In this document: positions 8,566 through 17,204 of the stretch, one piece after another
How the letters are laid out: every line of letters starts with the position of its first letter
Numbering within the stretch: the stretch's first letter is position 1
Origin: Tenericutes bacterium MO-XQ
GTDB taxonomy: Bacteria > Bacillota_I > Bacilli_A > Acholeplasmatales > Acholeplasmataceae
Assembly: GCA_002838185.1 (NCBI GenBank)
Contig: CP017949.1
Span: forward strand, 29,079-93,078
Direction: 5' to 3'
DNA length: 64,000 nt
Made by a program: the position numbers and the translations under genes
Notes under the pieces: model-generated
What the model saw: the letters and a program-made list of their open reading frames with translations, nothing else
Databases searched by the model: none
Told to the model about the DNA's origin: nothing

Positions 8566-10205
8566 ATTATTTAATTGAATACTACAATGAAATTAATAAC
8601 GGAAACATCATAGTTGGGGAAGAACTAAAAACACAACTAGATCAACTTATAAAAGATTTAGATAATCCTCTCTATAGTTTTGATGAACAACCAGGGAACT
8701 TAAGAATTGATTTTATTGAAACATTCTGTAAACATACTAAATCACCATTTAATGGTATGCCATTCATTCTTGAACTATGGGAGAAAGCATTATTGCAAAC
8801 TGCCTATGGATTTAAGATGGCTGACTCAGGATTACGTAGATTCAATGAAGTCATATTACTCATTGCTCGTAAGAATGGAAAGACTACGTTTGTTGCTGGT
8901 ATAGATTTAGCAGAATTCTTTCTATCAAGAGGTGGGGTAGATATCGTATGTGCTTCTAATACAACTGAACAAGCAAACATACTATTTGAAGAGATTAATA
9001 ATATGCGAGAACAATCTCCAGCCTTATCAAAAGAAACTAGAAGCAAGAAAAACATCTATCACATCTATTCTCCGAAGACAAAAAACAAGATCAAGAAGTT
9101 ATCTGCTCAATCAAGAAACAAAGATGGATATAATATCGAAGTTGGTTGTATTGATGAAGTCCATGAAATGACGGACTCAAAAGTCTATGATGCAATCAAA
9201 CAATCACAATCAACAAAGAGAGAACCACTTATATTTATCATAACCACTGAAGGTACAACCGTTGGTGGGTTTTTAGATAATAAATTGGATTATGCTAGAA
9301 AGATGTTAAAAGGTGAAATACAAGATAGCAGAGTACTCCCCTGGTTATATACACAAGATTCAACAAAAGAAATATATGAGGATCCAAACTCATGGCAAAA
9401 ATCAAACCCGAGTCTAGGAGTAGTGAAACTCAACAATTACTTAGAAGACGTTATGAATAAATCAAAGCATGATCTTTCAACAAGAGTCACAATGCTTTGT
9501 AAAGACTTCAATATCAAACAAGCTGATTCAGGGTCTTGGTTATCGTTTGACGATTTAAACAATGAAGACAAATACACAATTGATGAACTAAGAGATTCAT
9601 ATGCAATTGGTGGTGTCGATTTATCATCAACGACGGATTTAACTGCTGCAGTACTTGTTATTCAAAAACGAGATAGCAGTATAAAGTATGTTATTCCTCA
9701 TTTCTTCATGCCAAGCGAAGTCGTAGAAAAAAGAATCAAAGAAGATAGTGTTCCATATGATATTTGGATTAGGAAAGGGTTTGTGACATTGACGGAAGGA
9801 AATCAAAATGATTTTAGTCTTGTTACTCAGTGGTTTATGAAGATGATTCAAACTTATGGAATAAGACCTTTATGGGTAGGCTATGACCCTTGGAATTCAC
9901 AGTATTGGATTAAAGAAATGGAAGATCTAGGGTTTAATATGGAGAAAGTTAGACAAGGAATCTATTCATTATCAGAGCCAATGAAGATTATGGAAGCAGA
10001 TTTAAAAAACAACTTTGTAAACTACAATAACAATCCAATAATGAAATGGTGCTTAGCTAATACACAAGCAAAGGTGGATCTGAATGGAAACATCCAACCA
10101 TCCAAACTAAACTCAAAGTACAAAAGAATTGATGGAACAGTTGCTTTAATTATTGCTTACGTAGTATTAAATAGGTATAAAACTGATTATGAAAATATGA
10201 TATAA
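8562..10205 (+). CDS. Phage terminase large subunit
   Basis: A 547-residue packaging motor/nuclease of the Terminase_1 type. The ATPase Walker A variant is 'ARKNGKT' (near residue 106), Walker B 'VGCIDEVHEM' (about 195-204), and a 'TTEG' coupling motif follows (about 225). The C-terminal nuclease domain carries 'GGVDLSSTTDLTA' (first Asp, about 350) and 'GYDPWNSQYW' (about 440). It pumps DNA into proheads and cuts it, with TerS (8245) and HNH (4884). Full length for the family. Confidence 0.93.
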   Translation: MNYLIEYYNEINNGNIIVGEELKTQLDQLIKDLDNPLYSFDEQPGNLRIDFIETFCKHTKSPFNGMPFILELWEKALLQTAYGFKMADSGLRRFNEVILLIARKNGKTTFVAGIDLAEFFLSRGGVDIVCASNTTEQANILFEEINNMREQSPALSKETRSKKNIYHIYSPKTKNKIKKLSAQSRNKDGYNIEVGCIDEVHEMTDSKVYDAIKQSQSTKREPLIFIITTEGTTVGGFLDNKLDYARKMLKGEIQDSRVLPWLYTQDSTKEIYEDPNSWQKSNPSLGVVKLNNYLEDVMNKSKHDLSTRVTMLCKDFNIKQADSGSWLSFDDLNNEDKYTIDELRDSYAIGGVDLSSTTDLTAAVLVIQKRDSSIKYVIPHFFMPSEVVEKRIKEDSVPYDIWIRKGFVTLTEGNQNDFSLVTQWFMKMIQTYGIRPLWVGYDPWNSQYWIKEMEDLGFNMEKVRQGIYSLSEPMKIMEADLKNNFVNYNNNPIMKWCLANTQAKVDLNGNIQPSKLNSKYKRIDGTVALIIAYVVLNRYKTDYENMI

Positions 10206-10206
10206 T
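10198..10206 (+). promoter_or_regulatory. Extended -10 promoter of the HhH-GPD moron
   Basis: TGATATAAT, an extended -10, overlaps the TerL stop codon and lies about 37 bases before the start of the next gene, giving it independent transcription inside the late operon. Similar TGTTATAAT boxes occur at 16,718 and 29,198 before other accessory genes. Confidence 0.55.
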
Positions 10207-10242
10207 GTAACTTGATAAGTCAAAACTAAGGATATGGAAGTT

Positions 10243-11067
10243 ATGAAAAAAATTACTCAAGTTATAAGTAAAGAATATATTGAAGAATTCTTATCAAAAT
10301 TAAAACACTATGGACCTAAAAGTTTAGTTATCTGTGTTATTGATTCTGTTTTCTCAATTGGTATGAAGTATGAAAGTACCATTAAAGTTGTTGAAAGATT
10401 CGCAGAATATGTCGGTATCGATATTGAAAATGATGAATACACTTTAGAACAGTTTTTAGATACTTTTCACGATTATACATACGAGCAATTAGCAGATGAT
10501 GTTTTTAATAACAGGCAAAGAACATCCACTAGAAACGGTATATTGAAAGCTGAAGCAGTCGTTCACTATATTAACATTCTTAATAGTAATGGTATTAATA
10601 CAACCAAAGACTTACTTGATCATATAGATATTGCAAGAGTACGAAATGAAATAATGCTAATACCTGGACAAAAAAGTGGAGTATCTTTTGCTTATGTAAT
10701 GATGCTAGCAGGAGACACTTCTTTATTCAAACCGGATAGACACATCTATTCTTTCTTCGAATCTTTTTTAGGTTATGGGAATTTAAATGAAGAACAATTA
10801 AAAAGTAAATTTAATGAACAATTTAAGATTATAAAAAGTGAGTACTCTATCTTTACCATTAGATTACTTGACAGTTTAATTTGGACTTTTATGAAGAACA
10901 TAAATAAGATAGTTAAAAAAGCAAATTCAGTTGAAAAAAGTGGTCCATTCTTTATGACAAACAATGCTTGGTATTATTTTGATGAAGATGAATATAAGTT
11001 TTTTCTAACTGATAGTGCCACTGATAAAGCACGAGAGAGTTACAATAAATTTTACAAAAATAATTAA
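10243..11067 (+). CDS. HhH-GPD-like protein (accessory moron)
   Basis: A 274-residue protein sitting between TerL and portal, where the head operon has no need of it. Residues about 95-175 resemble the HhH-GPD DNA-glycosylase core: 'RNGILKAEAVVHYI', 'IPGQKSGVSFAYVMML' (hairpin) and 'FKPDRHIYSFF' with the conserved Asp. The catalytic Lys of EndoIII-type enzymes is not evident. A C-terminal 'AWYYFDEDEYKFFLT' segment is an add-on of unknown function. Its own extended -10 promoter and different position mark it as a moron, perhaps in repair or defence. ATG 10243 is preferred over 10234 because AAGGA is 10 bases upstream. Confidence 0.5.
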   Translation: MKKITQVISKEYIEEFLSKLKHYGPKSLVICVIDSVFSIGMKYESTIKVVERFAEYVGIDIENDEYTLEQFLDTFHDYTYEQLADDVFNNRQRTSTRNGILKAEAVVHYINILNSNGINTTKDLLDHIDIARVRNEIMLIPGQKSGVSFAYVMMLAGDTSLFKPDRHIYSFFESFLGYGNLNEEQLKSKFNEQFKIIKSEYSIFTIRLLDSLIWTFMKNINKIVKKANSVEKSGPFFMTNNAWYYFDEDEYKFFLTDSATDKARESYNKFYKNN

Positions 11068-11081
11068 TTCAGGAGGTGCAC

Positions 11082-12299
11082 ATGACCTTATTTAAGAGAA
11101 GAAAAAAGACTGGATCATTTGATGCACTCCAGTTGATCAGCAATTTAAATACATTTTACACACCGTTTGGATCAAACATTTCCAAGAGTGATGTGGTTAA
11201 GATTTGTATTGATCGAGTAGCTAGCCAGTGTGCTAAACTCAAACCTAGATTTATAAAAACAGAAAACGATAAGACAGTAACCGAGAAAAAAGGTAGGCTG
11301 TCTTTTCTTTTGAAGTATAAACCGAATGAAATAATGACACCATATGATTTTATTTACAAGACAATCACATTACTCTTGCTGAATGATAATGCGTTTGTTT
11401 ATCCTAAGTTTGATAAGGATACAGGTGAACTTAAAGGTATCTATCCACTTCGACCTATTACAGTAGAAATAATCGTTGATAGTTCAGACACCTACTTCAT
11501 TAAGTTTTTATTTGATAATGGGGAATCCTACATCTTGCCATATGATAACGTTATTCATTTAAGAAGACATTTCGGACAAAACGATATCTTTGGTGGAACT
11601 GGATTAACAGGTGATCATGAAGCAATACTAAAAACCATATCAATAAATGATAGTCTGCTTCAAGGAATCGATAATGCAGTGAAATCATCCATGCAAATTA
11701 AAGGTATCCTGAAGATGAATGGGATGTTATCAGAAATAGACAAGAAGAAGCAACGTGAATTATTTGATGCTGCATTATCCGAATCAGTAAATTTAAAAGG
11801 TAGTTCAATTATACCTATTGATTTGAAGTCAGAATACATTCCTTTAGAAGTTGATCCAAAGCTGATTGATAAAGATACGCTTGAGTTCTTACAAGCGAAG
11901 ATCCTCGATTACTTTGGAGTATCAGTTCCAATCTTTACGAACAAATATACAGAAGATGAATACAACTCATTCTACGAGTCAACGATCGAGCCTTTAGCTA
12001 TTCAACTTAGCGAGGCTTTTTCTTTAGGTTTACTTACAGATAATCAGTTAGAACGTGGAGAAGAAATTATTTTCTATAGTGAAAGACTTCAATATGCTTC
12101 ATGGAATACTAAGGTAGCTGCTATTGAGAAACTTATGAGTCTTGGAATTATGTCTCTAAACGAATCAAGAGCACTTCTCGGATTAGAACCTATTGAAGGT
12201 GGAAACAAACGACTTCAATCATTAAACTTTGTTGATGCAGATAAAGCAAATCAATACCAAGTAGGAACGGAGGACCCTATAGATGAAAATAACAGTTAA
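11082..12299 (+). CDS. Phage portal protein, HK97 type
   Basis: A 405-residue portal protein forming the dodecameric ring at one capsid vertex. Family features: 'VVKICIDRVASQCAKLKP' near residue 40, 'NDNAFVYPKFD' near 105, 'VIHLRRHFGQND' near 160, and the C-terminal 'FYESTIEPLAIQLSEAF' helix near 300. ATG 11082 has AGGAGG at 11071-11076; the upstream GTG at 11076 overlaps that SD and is unlikely. Followed by overlapping small gene and protease as in many HK97-like modules. Confidence 0.92.
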   Translation: MTLFKRRKKTGSFDALQLISNLNTFYTPFGSNISKSDVVKICIDRVASQCAKLKPRFIKTENDKTVTEKKGRLSFLLKYKPNEIMTPYDFIYKTITLLLLNDNAFVYPKFDKDTGELKGIYPLRPITVEIIVDSSDTYFIKFLFDNGESYILPYDNVIHLRRHFGQNDIFGGTGLTGDHEAILKTISINDSLLQGIDNAVKSSMQIKGILKMNGMLSEIDKKKQRELFDAALSESVNLKGSSIIPIDLKSEYIPLEVDPKLIDKDTLEFLQAKILDYFGVSVPIFTNKYTEDEYNSFYESTIEPLAIQLSEAFSLGLLTDNQLERGEEIIFYSERLQYASWNTKVAAIEKLMSLGIMSLNESRALLGLEPIEGGNKRLQSLNFVDADKANQYQVGTEDPIDENNS

Positions 12300-12507
12300 T
12301 GGAAAAATATCAGAAGATGCATTAAAGGTTATCCTAGATACACAAAAGAAAAAGACAATCATTATTGATGATTATTGTAAAAAAGAAAAACTCGAGTCAC
12401 TTTACTATAAAGACTCAGAGCTTGAATATGAGTTTCAAAAACAAGAGAAACAAGTAATACCAAAACCAAAGAAAGTAGAGACTCGTAAAGATGATAAAGG
12501 AAACTAG
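12283..12507 (+). CDS. Small head-operon protein
   Basis: A 74-residue charged, Lys-rich protein overlapping portal (17 bases) and protease (17 bases), with GGAGG at 12268-12272. No family recognised. Its place between portal and protease suggests a head accessory or assembly role. Its overlaps make it very likely translated. Confidence 0.55.
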   Translation: MKITVNGKISEDALKVILDTQKKKTIIIDDYCKKEKLESLYYKDSELEYEFQKQEKQVIPKPKKVETRKDDKGN

Positions 12508-13081
12508 ACTCGCTGATGTCACACTTCATGAAGAAGATGACAAGATGATTTTAGAAGGCTATGCATTAGTCTTTAACAATGAAACACTGATAGGTGATGA
12601 AGAATATGGTTTCTTAGAAGAAATCGATTCAAGAGCATTATCGGAAACCAAAATGAAGGATGTTCCTATGAAGTACAATCATATGGACTCCTTTTTAATT
12701 ATCGCTAGAACCAAGAACCAATCGCTATCACTTACTGTAGATAGTATTGGTTTAAAAGTACGAGCTGAATTACTAGACACAAATACCAATCAAGACATCT
12801 ATAAAATGGTAAGAAGTGGTTTGCTAGATAAGATGAGTTTTGCTTTTACGGTAGATGAACAAGTATGGAATCGTGAAGGTAGAATTCCAAAAAGAACTAT
12901 TACGAAAATTGAAAGGTTGTATGATGTGTCGGTTGTGGATACTCCAGCATATGATGCAACTTCTATATATGCTCGTTCTTTAGAATCTATGGAGTTAGAA
13001 CTAAAGGCTATGGAGTTAGCAGAGCAAGAAGAACAATCAAAAATTATCAAAAAGCGTATCAAAATCAAATCACAAATTTAG
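12491..13081 (+). CDS. HK97-family prohead protease
   Basis: A 196-residue serine protease that matures the capsid. The catalytic His is in 'KYNHMDS' (near residue 60) and Ser in 'LDKMSFAF' (near residue 116), followed by 'LYDVSVVDTPAYDAT' typical of the U35 family. The C-terminal tail is a Glu/Lys helix. Substrate is the adjacent capsid precursor's N-terminal delta domain. Confidence 0.92.
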   Translation: MIKETRLADVTLHEEDDKMILEGYALVFNNETLIGDEEYGFLEEIDSRALSETKMKDVPMKYNHMDSFLIIARTKNQSLSLTVDSIGLKVRAELLDTNTNQDIYKMVRSGLLDKMSFAFTVDEQVWNREGRIPKRTITKIERLYDVSVVDTPAYDATSIYARSLESMELELKAMELAEQEEQSKIIKKRIKIKSQI

Positions 13082-13095
13082 AAGGAGAAAAAATC

Positions 13096-14229
13096 ATGAA
13101 TTTAGAATTAAGACGAAAAGAAATTGAGTCAAGACTGACTGAAATCAGAGGTCTTGTCGATAATGAAACAGATATTACAATACTCGAAGCATTCGAAACT
13201 GAAACAACTGAGCTTCAAGAAGAACGAAGTGTTATTGATATGAAAATGGCGATTGCTAGTAAAGCTGAAATTAAACCAATTGTTATTGATAACAGAACAA
13301 AAATTGATAAAGAAAAACTAGAACAACGTGCAGCAAGTTTGCGTGAAAGTCGTGTGATTCAAGTATCAAGTGAAGAAATCTTACTACCTGATCACACTGC
13401 TTCAGGATTAGCACCAGTACCATTTGCTCAAGTATCAACTCTTGTTGATCGTGTTAATGTCATCAACCTGAATGGTGGAGAAACGTATAAGAAATCATTT
13501 GTGAAATCAAATGGTATCGCTGGAACCACACTTGAAGGACAACCATACAGTGAAACTGAGCCAGCATTTGGTTATTTGACAATTTCCAAAGTAAAGATTA
13601 CTGCATATACAGAAATCACTGAAGAACTTGAAAAACTACCAGCTATTCCTTATCAAGCAGAAGTATTACGTAACATCAATATCTCGCTTAAAAAGAAAAT
13701 CAGTGAGCAAATCCTACGTGGTGCTGGTACGACTAATACATTTACTGGAATCTTCAGTGATGCAGCAGTAGCATTAGCTGATAAAGCACCATTAGAGATT
13801 GAAGCAATTACTGATTCAACCTTGGATGATATTGTGTTTGCTTATGGTGGGGATGAAGAAGTCGAAGGTGGAGCAGTTCTTATCTTGAATAAGAATGATT
13901 TACGTGCATTTGCTGGACTTAAAACACCAGAAGGTAGAAAAGTCCATTCGATTGATTATGTCAATAAAACAATCGATGGTATCCCTTATATTATCAACTC
14001 GAACTGTAAAGCTATCGCTGATAGCAATACTGCGACTGGAGAATACGGTATCGCATATGGAGCACTTAAAAACTATGAAGTTCCAGTATTCTCGCCAGTT
14101 GAAATCGGTAAATCAACTGATTACAAATTCAAAGATGGAATCATCAGCTACAAAGCATCTGTATTCACAGGTGGTAACGTAGTCGGATACAACGGATTCC
14201 TACGTATTAAAAAGAAAGCTGCAGCTTAA
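13096..14229 (+). CDS. Major capsid protein, HK97 fold
   Basis: A 377-residue capsid precursor. Residues 1-90 are an acidic coiled coil (delta/scaffold domain) to be removed by the prohead protease; the remainder has HK97-family patterns such as 'LPDHTASGLAPVPFAQVS', 'GTTLEGQPYSETEPAFGYLTISKVKITAYTEITEELE'-type region near residues 145-180, and a C-terminal 'FKDGIISYKASVFTGG'. GAAGGAG RBS at 13081-13087. Expected to form the icosahedral shell. Confidence 0.93.
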   Translation: MNLELRRKEIESRLTEIRGLVDNETDITILEAFETETTELQEERSVIDMKMAIASKAEIKPIVIDNRTKIDKEKLEQRAASLRESRVIQVSSEEILLPDHTASGLAPVPFAQVSTLVDRVNVINLNGGETYKKSFVKSNGIAGTTLEGQPYSETEPAFGYLTISKVKITAYTEITEELEKLPAIPYQAEVLRNINISLKKKISEQILRGAGTTNTFTGIFSDAAVALADKAPLEIEAITDSTLDDIVFAYGGDEEVEGGAVLILNKNDLRAFAGLKTPEGRKVHSIDYVNKTIDGIPYIINSNCKAIADSNTATGEYGIAYGALKNYEVPVFSPVEIGKSTDYKFKDGIISYKASVFTGGNVVGYNGFLRIKKKAAA

Positions 14230-14269
14230 TAACTGAAGCAAATTAAATGTTTAAGAAAGGATTGATCTC

Positions 14270-14566
14270 ATGGCTATACTTGATATCGTAAAAAAAGCAT
14301 TACTTATCCCCTTGACAGAATCATATGCCGACGATGAGCTTTCAACTCATATTAGTAGTTGTAAAGCATACCTAACGAGTTGTGGGATTGATCCTTCTTA
14401 TATAAATGATGAATCAAATCCCATGGTTAGTACAGTGATTATTATTTATGTGAAGACGTTTTTTGGCTTTAAGAATGATGGGAGTGCAAAAGAACTACCG
14501 AAGACATTTGATATGTTGGTAGGACAAATTGCATTAACTAAGGGAGCAGAAGAAAATGTATCCTAA
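14270..14566 (+). CDS. Head-tail connector protein (gp6-like)
   Basis: A 98-residue helical protein with the usual gp6/connector layout: helix, 'SCKAYLTSCGI', then 'VIIIYVKTFFGF'. In HK97-like phages this protein forms the adaptor ring under the portal. Position directly after the capsid gene supports it. It overlaps the next gene by 11 bases. Confidence 0.75.
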   Translation: MAILDIVKKALLIPLTESYADDELSTHISSCKAYLTSCGIDPSYINDESNPMVSTVIIIYVKTFFGFKNDGSAKELPKTFDMLVGQIALTKGAEENVS

Positions 14567-14891
14567 CTCACCGAACATAAGACTTAAATTAATAACTATG
14601 GATTTGATTCAAAATTCTATTGGTTCATCAACCTATCAACTTCAAAATTCAAAAGAGGTAATAGGTATAAACTTCAGCATCACATCAAACGAATATTATG
14701 AAAGTAAACGATCGGACATGCGAATTGATGTAGCGCTAAAGATTCAAAGTTTCTTATATGATGGAAGTAAACACGCGGACATAGCAGGGGACATCTATAA
14801 GATTGAACGAACCTATCAAATTGGACAGTTTATAGAACTCTACTTAAGTAAAACAAAAATTAGAAAGAGTGATATCGTTGATTACACTTGA
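14556..14891 (+). CDS. Head-tail adaptor / head closure protein
   Basis: A 111-residue beta-rich protein from ATG 14556 located second after the capsid gene, where head-closure (stopper) proteins sit. It has 'EVIGINFSITSNEYYESKRSDM' around residue 36 and an 'YKIERTYQIGQFIELYL' strand pair near the end, consistent with the small beta-barrel of this class. Called mainly from synteny. Confidence 0.65.
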   Translation: MYPNSPNIRLKLITMDLIQNSIGSSTYQLQNSKEVIGINFSITSNEYYESKRSDMRIDVALKIQSFLYDGSKHADIAGDIYKIERTYQIGQFIELYLSKTKIRKSDIVDYT

Positions 14892-15261
14892 TGAACTAGG
14901 AGCAGCTATATCCAATATGGTAGACGACTATGCACAAGATATTATTGTGAAACTTGAAAAGAAACTTGATGAAACAGCTCAAGAAATCGTGAATTACATT
15001 AGAACACATGCACCTAGAAGTGGTGGTTCAAAACCATTTGCTGATTCATTTATAGCTGAACCTCAAGGTAGTGGAATTAATAAAACAATTTCTATCTTCT
15101 CAAATGAAAAAGGAAAATTGACACATTTACTGGAGTTTGGTTTTACACACCGAAGTGGTAAGTATGTAGGTCCAAGACCATTTATGCGACCAGCCTATGA
15201 ATTGCTTACACCTAAAATGTTAGAAGACATCAAATCAATTATTGAAAAGGGTGATAGCTAA
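14878..15261 (+). CDS. HK97 gp10-like tail completion protein
   Basis: A protein of about 127 residues with the typical gp10 C-terminus: 'HLLEFGFTHRSGKYVGPRPFMRPAYE' region near residues 83-110. It joins the tail to the head connector. I prefer TTG 14878 (AGAAAGAG 8 bases upstream) over GTG 14869; both overlap the previous gene. Confidence 0.82.
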   Translation: MITLDELGAAISNMVDDYAQDIIVKLEKKLDETAQEIVNYIRTHAPRSGGSKPFADSFIAEPQGSGINKTISIFSNEKGKLTHLLEFGFTHRSGKYVGPRPFMRPAYELLTPKMLEDIKSIIEKGDS

Positions 15262-15596
15262 TGCAAGAAATATTAGAAGCCTTATTTGACACGTTGAATT
15301 CGGTATTGCCTGGCAAGGTATCTTATGGAACAAGAGTAGGATTGGAGAATGATCCAAACTATATCATCTATCAAGAATTAAGTAACCGATCTATTGTATA
15401 TGCAGATGACAGAGCAATAGCAAAGGTAGCTACATTTCAAGTAAGTTTAATCACTGAAAAAAAAGACTTAGGACTAGAAGAACAATTAGAAGCATCCTTA
15501 TATTTTATGGGATATGAATTTGAATTATTATCTGAATTTGTCAATGAAGACAGTTCAGTCAACAGAGTATATGAAATCAAACAGGAGGTATTTTAA
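15261..15596 (+). CDS. Tail terminator-like protein
   Basis: A 111-residue alpha/beta protein between gp10 and the major tail protein, the normal place of the tail terminator (gpU/gp11-like). It includes 'KVSYGTRVGLENDPNYIIYQE' around residue 18 and a C-terminal strand 'RVYEIKQEVF'. It would cap the tail tube. Called from synteny and length. Confidence 0.7.
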   Translation: MQEILEALFDTLNSVLPGKVSYGTRVGLENDPNYIIYQELSNRSIVYADDRAIAKVATFQVSLITEKKDLGLEEQLEASLYFMGYEFELLSEFVNEDSSVNRVYEIKQEVF

Positions 15597-16163
15597 ATGA
15601 GTAATAAAGTCACATTTGGTTTAACAAACGTACATTATGCATTAGCCACTCAAGCAGAAGATGGAAGTTGGACCTTTGCCACACCAAAACGTTTAGAGGG
15701 TGCACAAGAAATTACAACTGAAGCCATCGGTGGTAGCACACAAGTGTATGCAGATGATAAAGTGATTGCCACATTAGTATCCAATTCAGGATCTAATGTC
15801 ACGCTTAAATTTACGGAGATTGATGATGTGTTCAAAAAAGACATCTTTGGTGTTCTAGAAGATACAAATGGTAATCTTGTAGAAGTCGTAAATGGCGAAA
15901 CAAAGACATTTGCTTTGGGATATGAGATTCAAGGTGATATCAAAGCGAGACGTATTTGGTATTTTTTATGTACTGCAACACCATCAGGAGATGCAAGTAA
16001 GTCAAAAGCAGATTCAATTGAAGCCAACTCAATCACACTAAACATTACAGCTAGACCAATCGAATCCGGAGACAATCTTATTCTCAGAGTAATCGCAGGT
16101 GTGGGAGATGCAAACTATGCGGCATTCCTAACTACAGCACCAGCACTACCTACATTTATTTAA
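15597..16163 (+). CDS. Major tail protein, phi13-like
   Basis: A 188-residue tail-tube protein. The start 'KVTFGLTNVHYA', then 'AQEITTEAIGGSTQVYADDK' and 'ALGYEIQGDIKARRIWYFLC', match the phi13-type major tail protein of Firmicutes siphoviruses. It polymerises around the tape measure protein. AGGAGG lies just before ATG 15597. Confidence 0.88.
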   Translation: MSNKVTFGLTNVHYALATQAEDGSWTFATPKRLEGAQEITTEAIGGSTQVYADDKVIATLVSNSGSNVTLKFTEIDDVFKKDIFGVLEDTNGNLVEVVNGETKTFALGYEIQGDIKARRIWYFLCTATPSGDASKSKADSIEANSITLNITARPIESGDNLILRVIAGVGDANYAAFLTTAPALPTFI

Positions 16164-16177
16164 GGAGACAATCAAAT

Positions 16178-16531
16178 ATGGAAAAGACACTTAAACTTGG
16201 TGACAAGGATTATCGTCTCCATTCATCGCTATTTACAATTATTGACTATCGTAATGTATTCTCAACCGAGTTATTTAGTGATATCAAAAAACTAGAAAAA
16301 ACGAACATCAAAAAAGAAGATGATATATCCACTGTGATTGACACCATCTTCCGAATTATCTATGTATTGCATCGACCTTTCAGCAAACAGTCCTATAACG
16401 ACTTCTTAATGTCATTGGATTTCTCTGTACTAAGCAATCAGAGTGAACTAGAAAATCTAACGAATACGATAGGTGAAATGCTAGGAACGTTTCAAAAAGG
16501 ATCCACACCCAAGCCACCAACAAAGAAGTGA
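16178..16531 (+). CDS. Tail assembly chaperone, short form
   Basis: A 117-residue helical protein between major tail and tape measure genes, where siphoviruses encode the tail chaperone (lambda gpG equivalent). It starts 'MEKTLKLGDKDYRLHSSLF' and ends in a Lys/Pro-rich tail before TGA at 16529-16531. A second open frame without its own start (16485-16715) overlaps its end, pointing to a programmed frameshift that yields a longer form. Confidence 0.8.
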   Translation: MEKTLKLGDKDYRLHSSLFTIIDYRNVFSTELFSDIKKLEKTNIKKEDDISTVIDTIFRIIYVLHRPFSKQSYNDFLMSLDFSVLSNQSELENLTNTIGEMLGTFQKGSTPKPPTKK

Positions 16532-16715
16532 TGAAGTAAACATAACAGCGAACATCATATTCAATCTTGCTCATTTAGGTATTTCTATTGAAGATACAAA
16601 GACATTTGACATAGATACTTATTTTGAGATTGTAGAACTTGAAATGAATGTGATTAACGGATCTAACTCACCCAGAAAAGGTACACAAAAAGACATAGAT
16701 GCTTTCCTAATGTAA
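16485..16715 (+). CDS. Frameshift extension of the tail chaperone (GT-like form)
   Basis: An open frame from 16485 to the TAA at 16713-16715 with no start codon near its beginning; about 60 residues lie beyond the short form's stop ('ITANIIFNLAHLGISIEDT', ending 'RKGTQKDIDAFLM'). It is in the +1 (equivalently -2) frame relative to the upstream gene. Candidate slip sites inside the overlap are CCC-A at 16508-16511 and A5G at 16494-16499. Tail chaperones commonly make a long form by frameshifting, usually -1; a +1 shift is known in Listeria phage PSA. The product would recruit tape measure protein. The exact shift site is not determined. Confidence 0.7.
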   Translation, partial: ERFKKDPHPSHQQRSDEVNITANIIFNLAHLGISIEDTKTFDIDTYFEIVELEMNVINGSNSPRKGTQKDIDAFLM

Positions 16716-16717
16716 TA

Positions 16718-16726
16718 TGTTATAAT
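16718..16726 (+). promoter_or_regulatory. Extended -10 promoter of the ParB-like moron
   Basis: TGTTATAAT directly after the chaperone-extension stop, 20 bases before the start at 16746 (with AAGGAGG between). It gives the accessory gene its own transcription in the late operon. Confidence 0.6.
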
Positions 16727-16745
16727 ATCAACAAGGAGGGATTCG

Positions 16746-17138
16746 ATGAAATATAAGAGATATCAAATAAATATCAATAATATTATTCCTCAGCAACATT
16801 ATCTATCAAGAGATAAGTATAAATCTGTTGAAAAAAGCAAGTTAGATTTATCAGATTATGGAGATATTTTTGTTATAGAGTATAAAGATAAGGTTTTCTC
16901 AGTAGATGGACATCATAGACTATTTTATCTATACAAGAACGGAGTTACACAAGTAAATGTTGTATGTGAGCTTTCAGATAATGAACACAAACTCTATCAA
17001 ATTCTTGCAGATGAATCACTTGAACTTGGATTGAAGAGTATTTCTGACTTGGAGAACAAATTTATAGATGATTATGAAGAATACAAAAGACTATGGATAG
17101 ATAAATGTCAAAAGATATTGAAAGAGGAATGTAATTAG
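16746..17138 (+). CDS. ParB-like nuclease-fold moron
   Basis: A 130-residue single-domain protein with the ParB/sulfiredoxin signature 'VDGHHRLFYLY' near residues 58-68 and a helical C-terminal part. It interrupts the conserved tail chaperone to tape measure order, has its own extended -10 promoter and its own UUCG-loop terminator, and so is an independently expressed accessory gene. Stand-alone ParB-like proteins can bind or nick DNA or use CTP; the actual role is unknown. Confidence 0.65.
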   Translation: MKYKRYQININNIIPQQHYLSRDKYKSVEKSKLDLSDYGDIFVIEYKDKVFSVDGHHRLFYLYKNGVTQVNVVCELSDNEHKLYQILADESLELGLKSISDLENKFIDDYEEYKRLWIDKCQKILKEECN

Positions 17139-17158
17139 AAAACTCATTTTTCACATAT

Positions 17159-17180
17159 GCACATCTTCGGGTGTGTTTTT
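17159..17180 (+). terminator. UUCG-tetraloop terminator
   Basis: CACATC (17160-17165), loop TTCG, GGTGTG (17170-17175), then TTTTTC. The C(UUCG)G loop is an especially stable hairpin. It closes the ParB-like moron transcription unit. Confidence 0.85.
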
Positions 17181-17204
17181 CTTTTGCACTGGAGGTGAAT
17201 ATTA

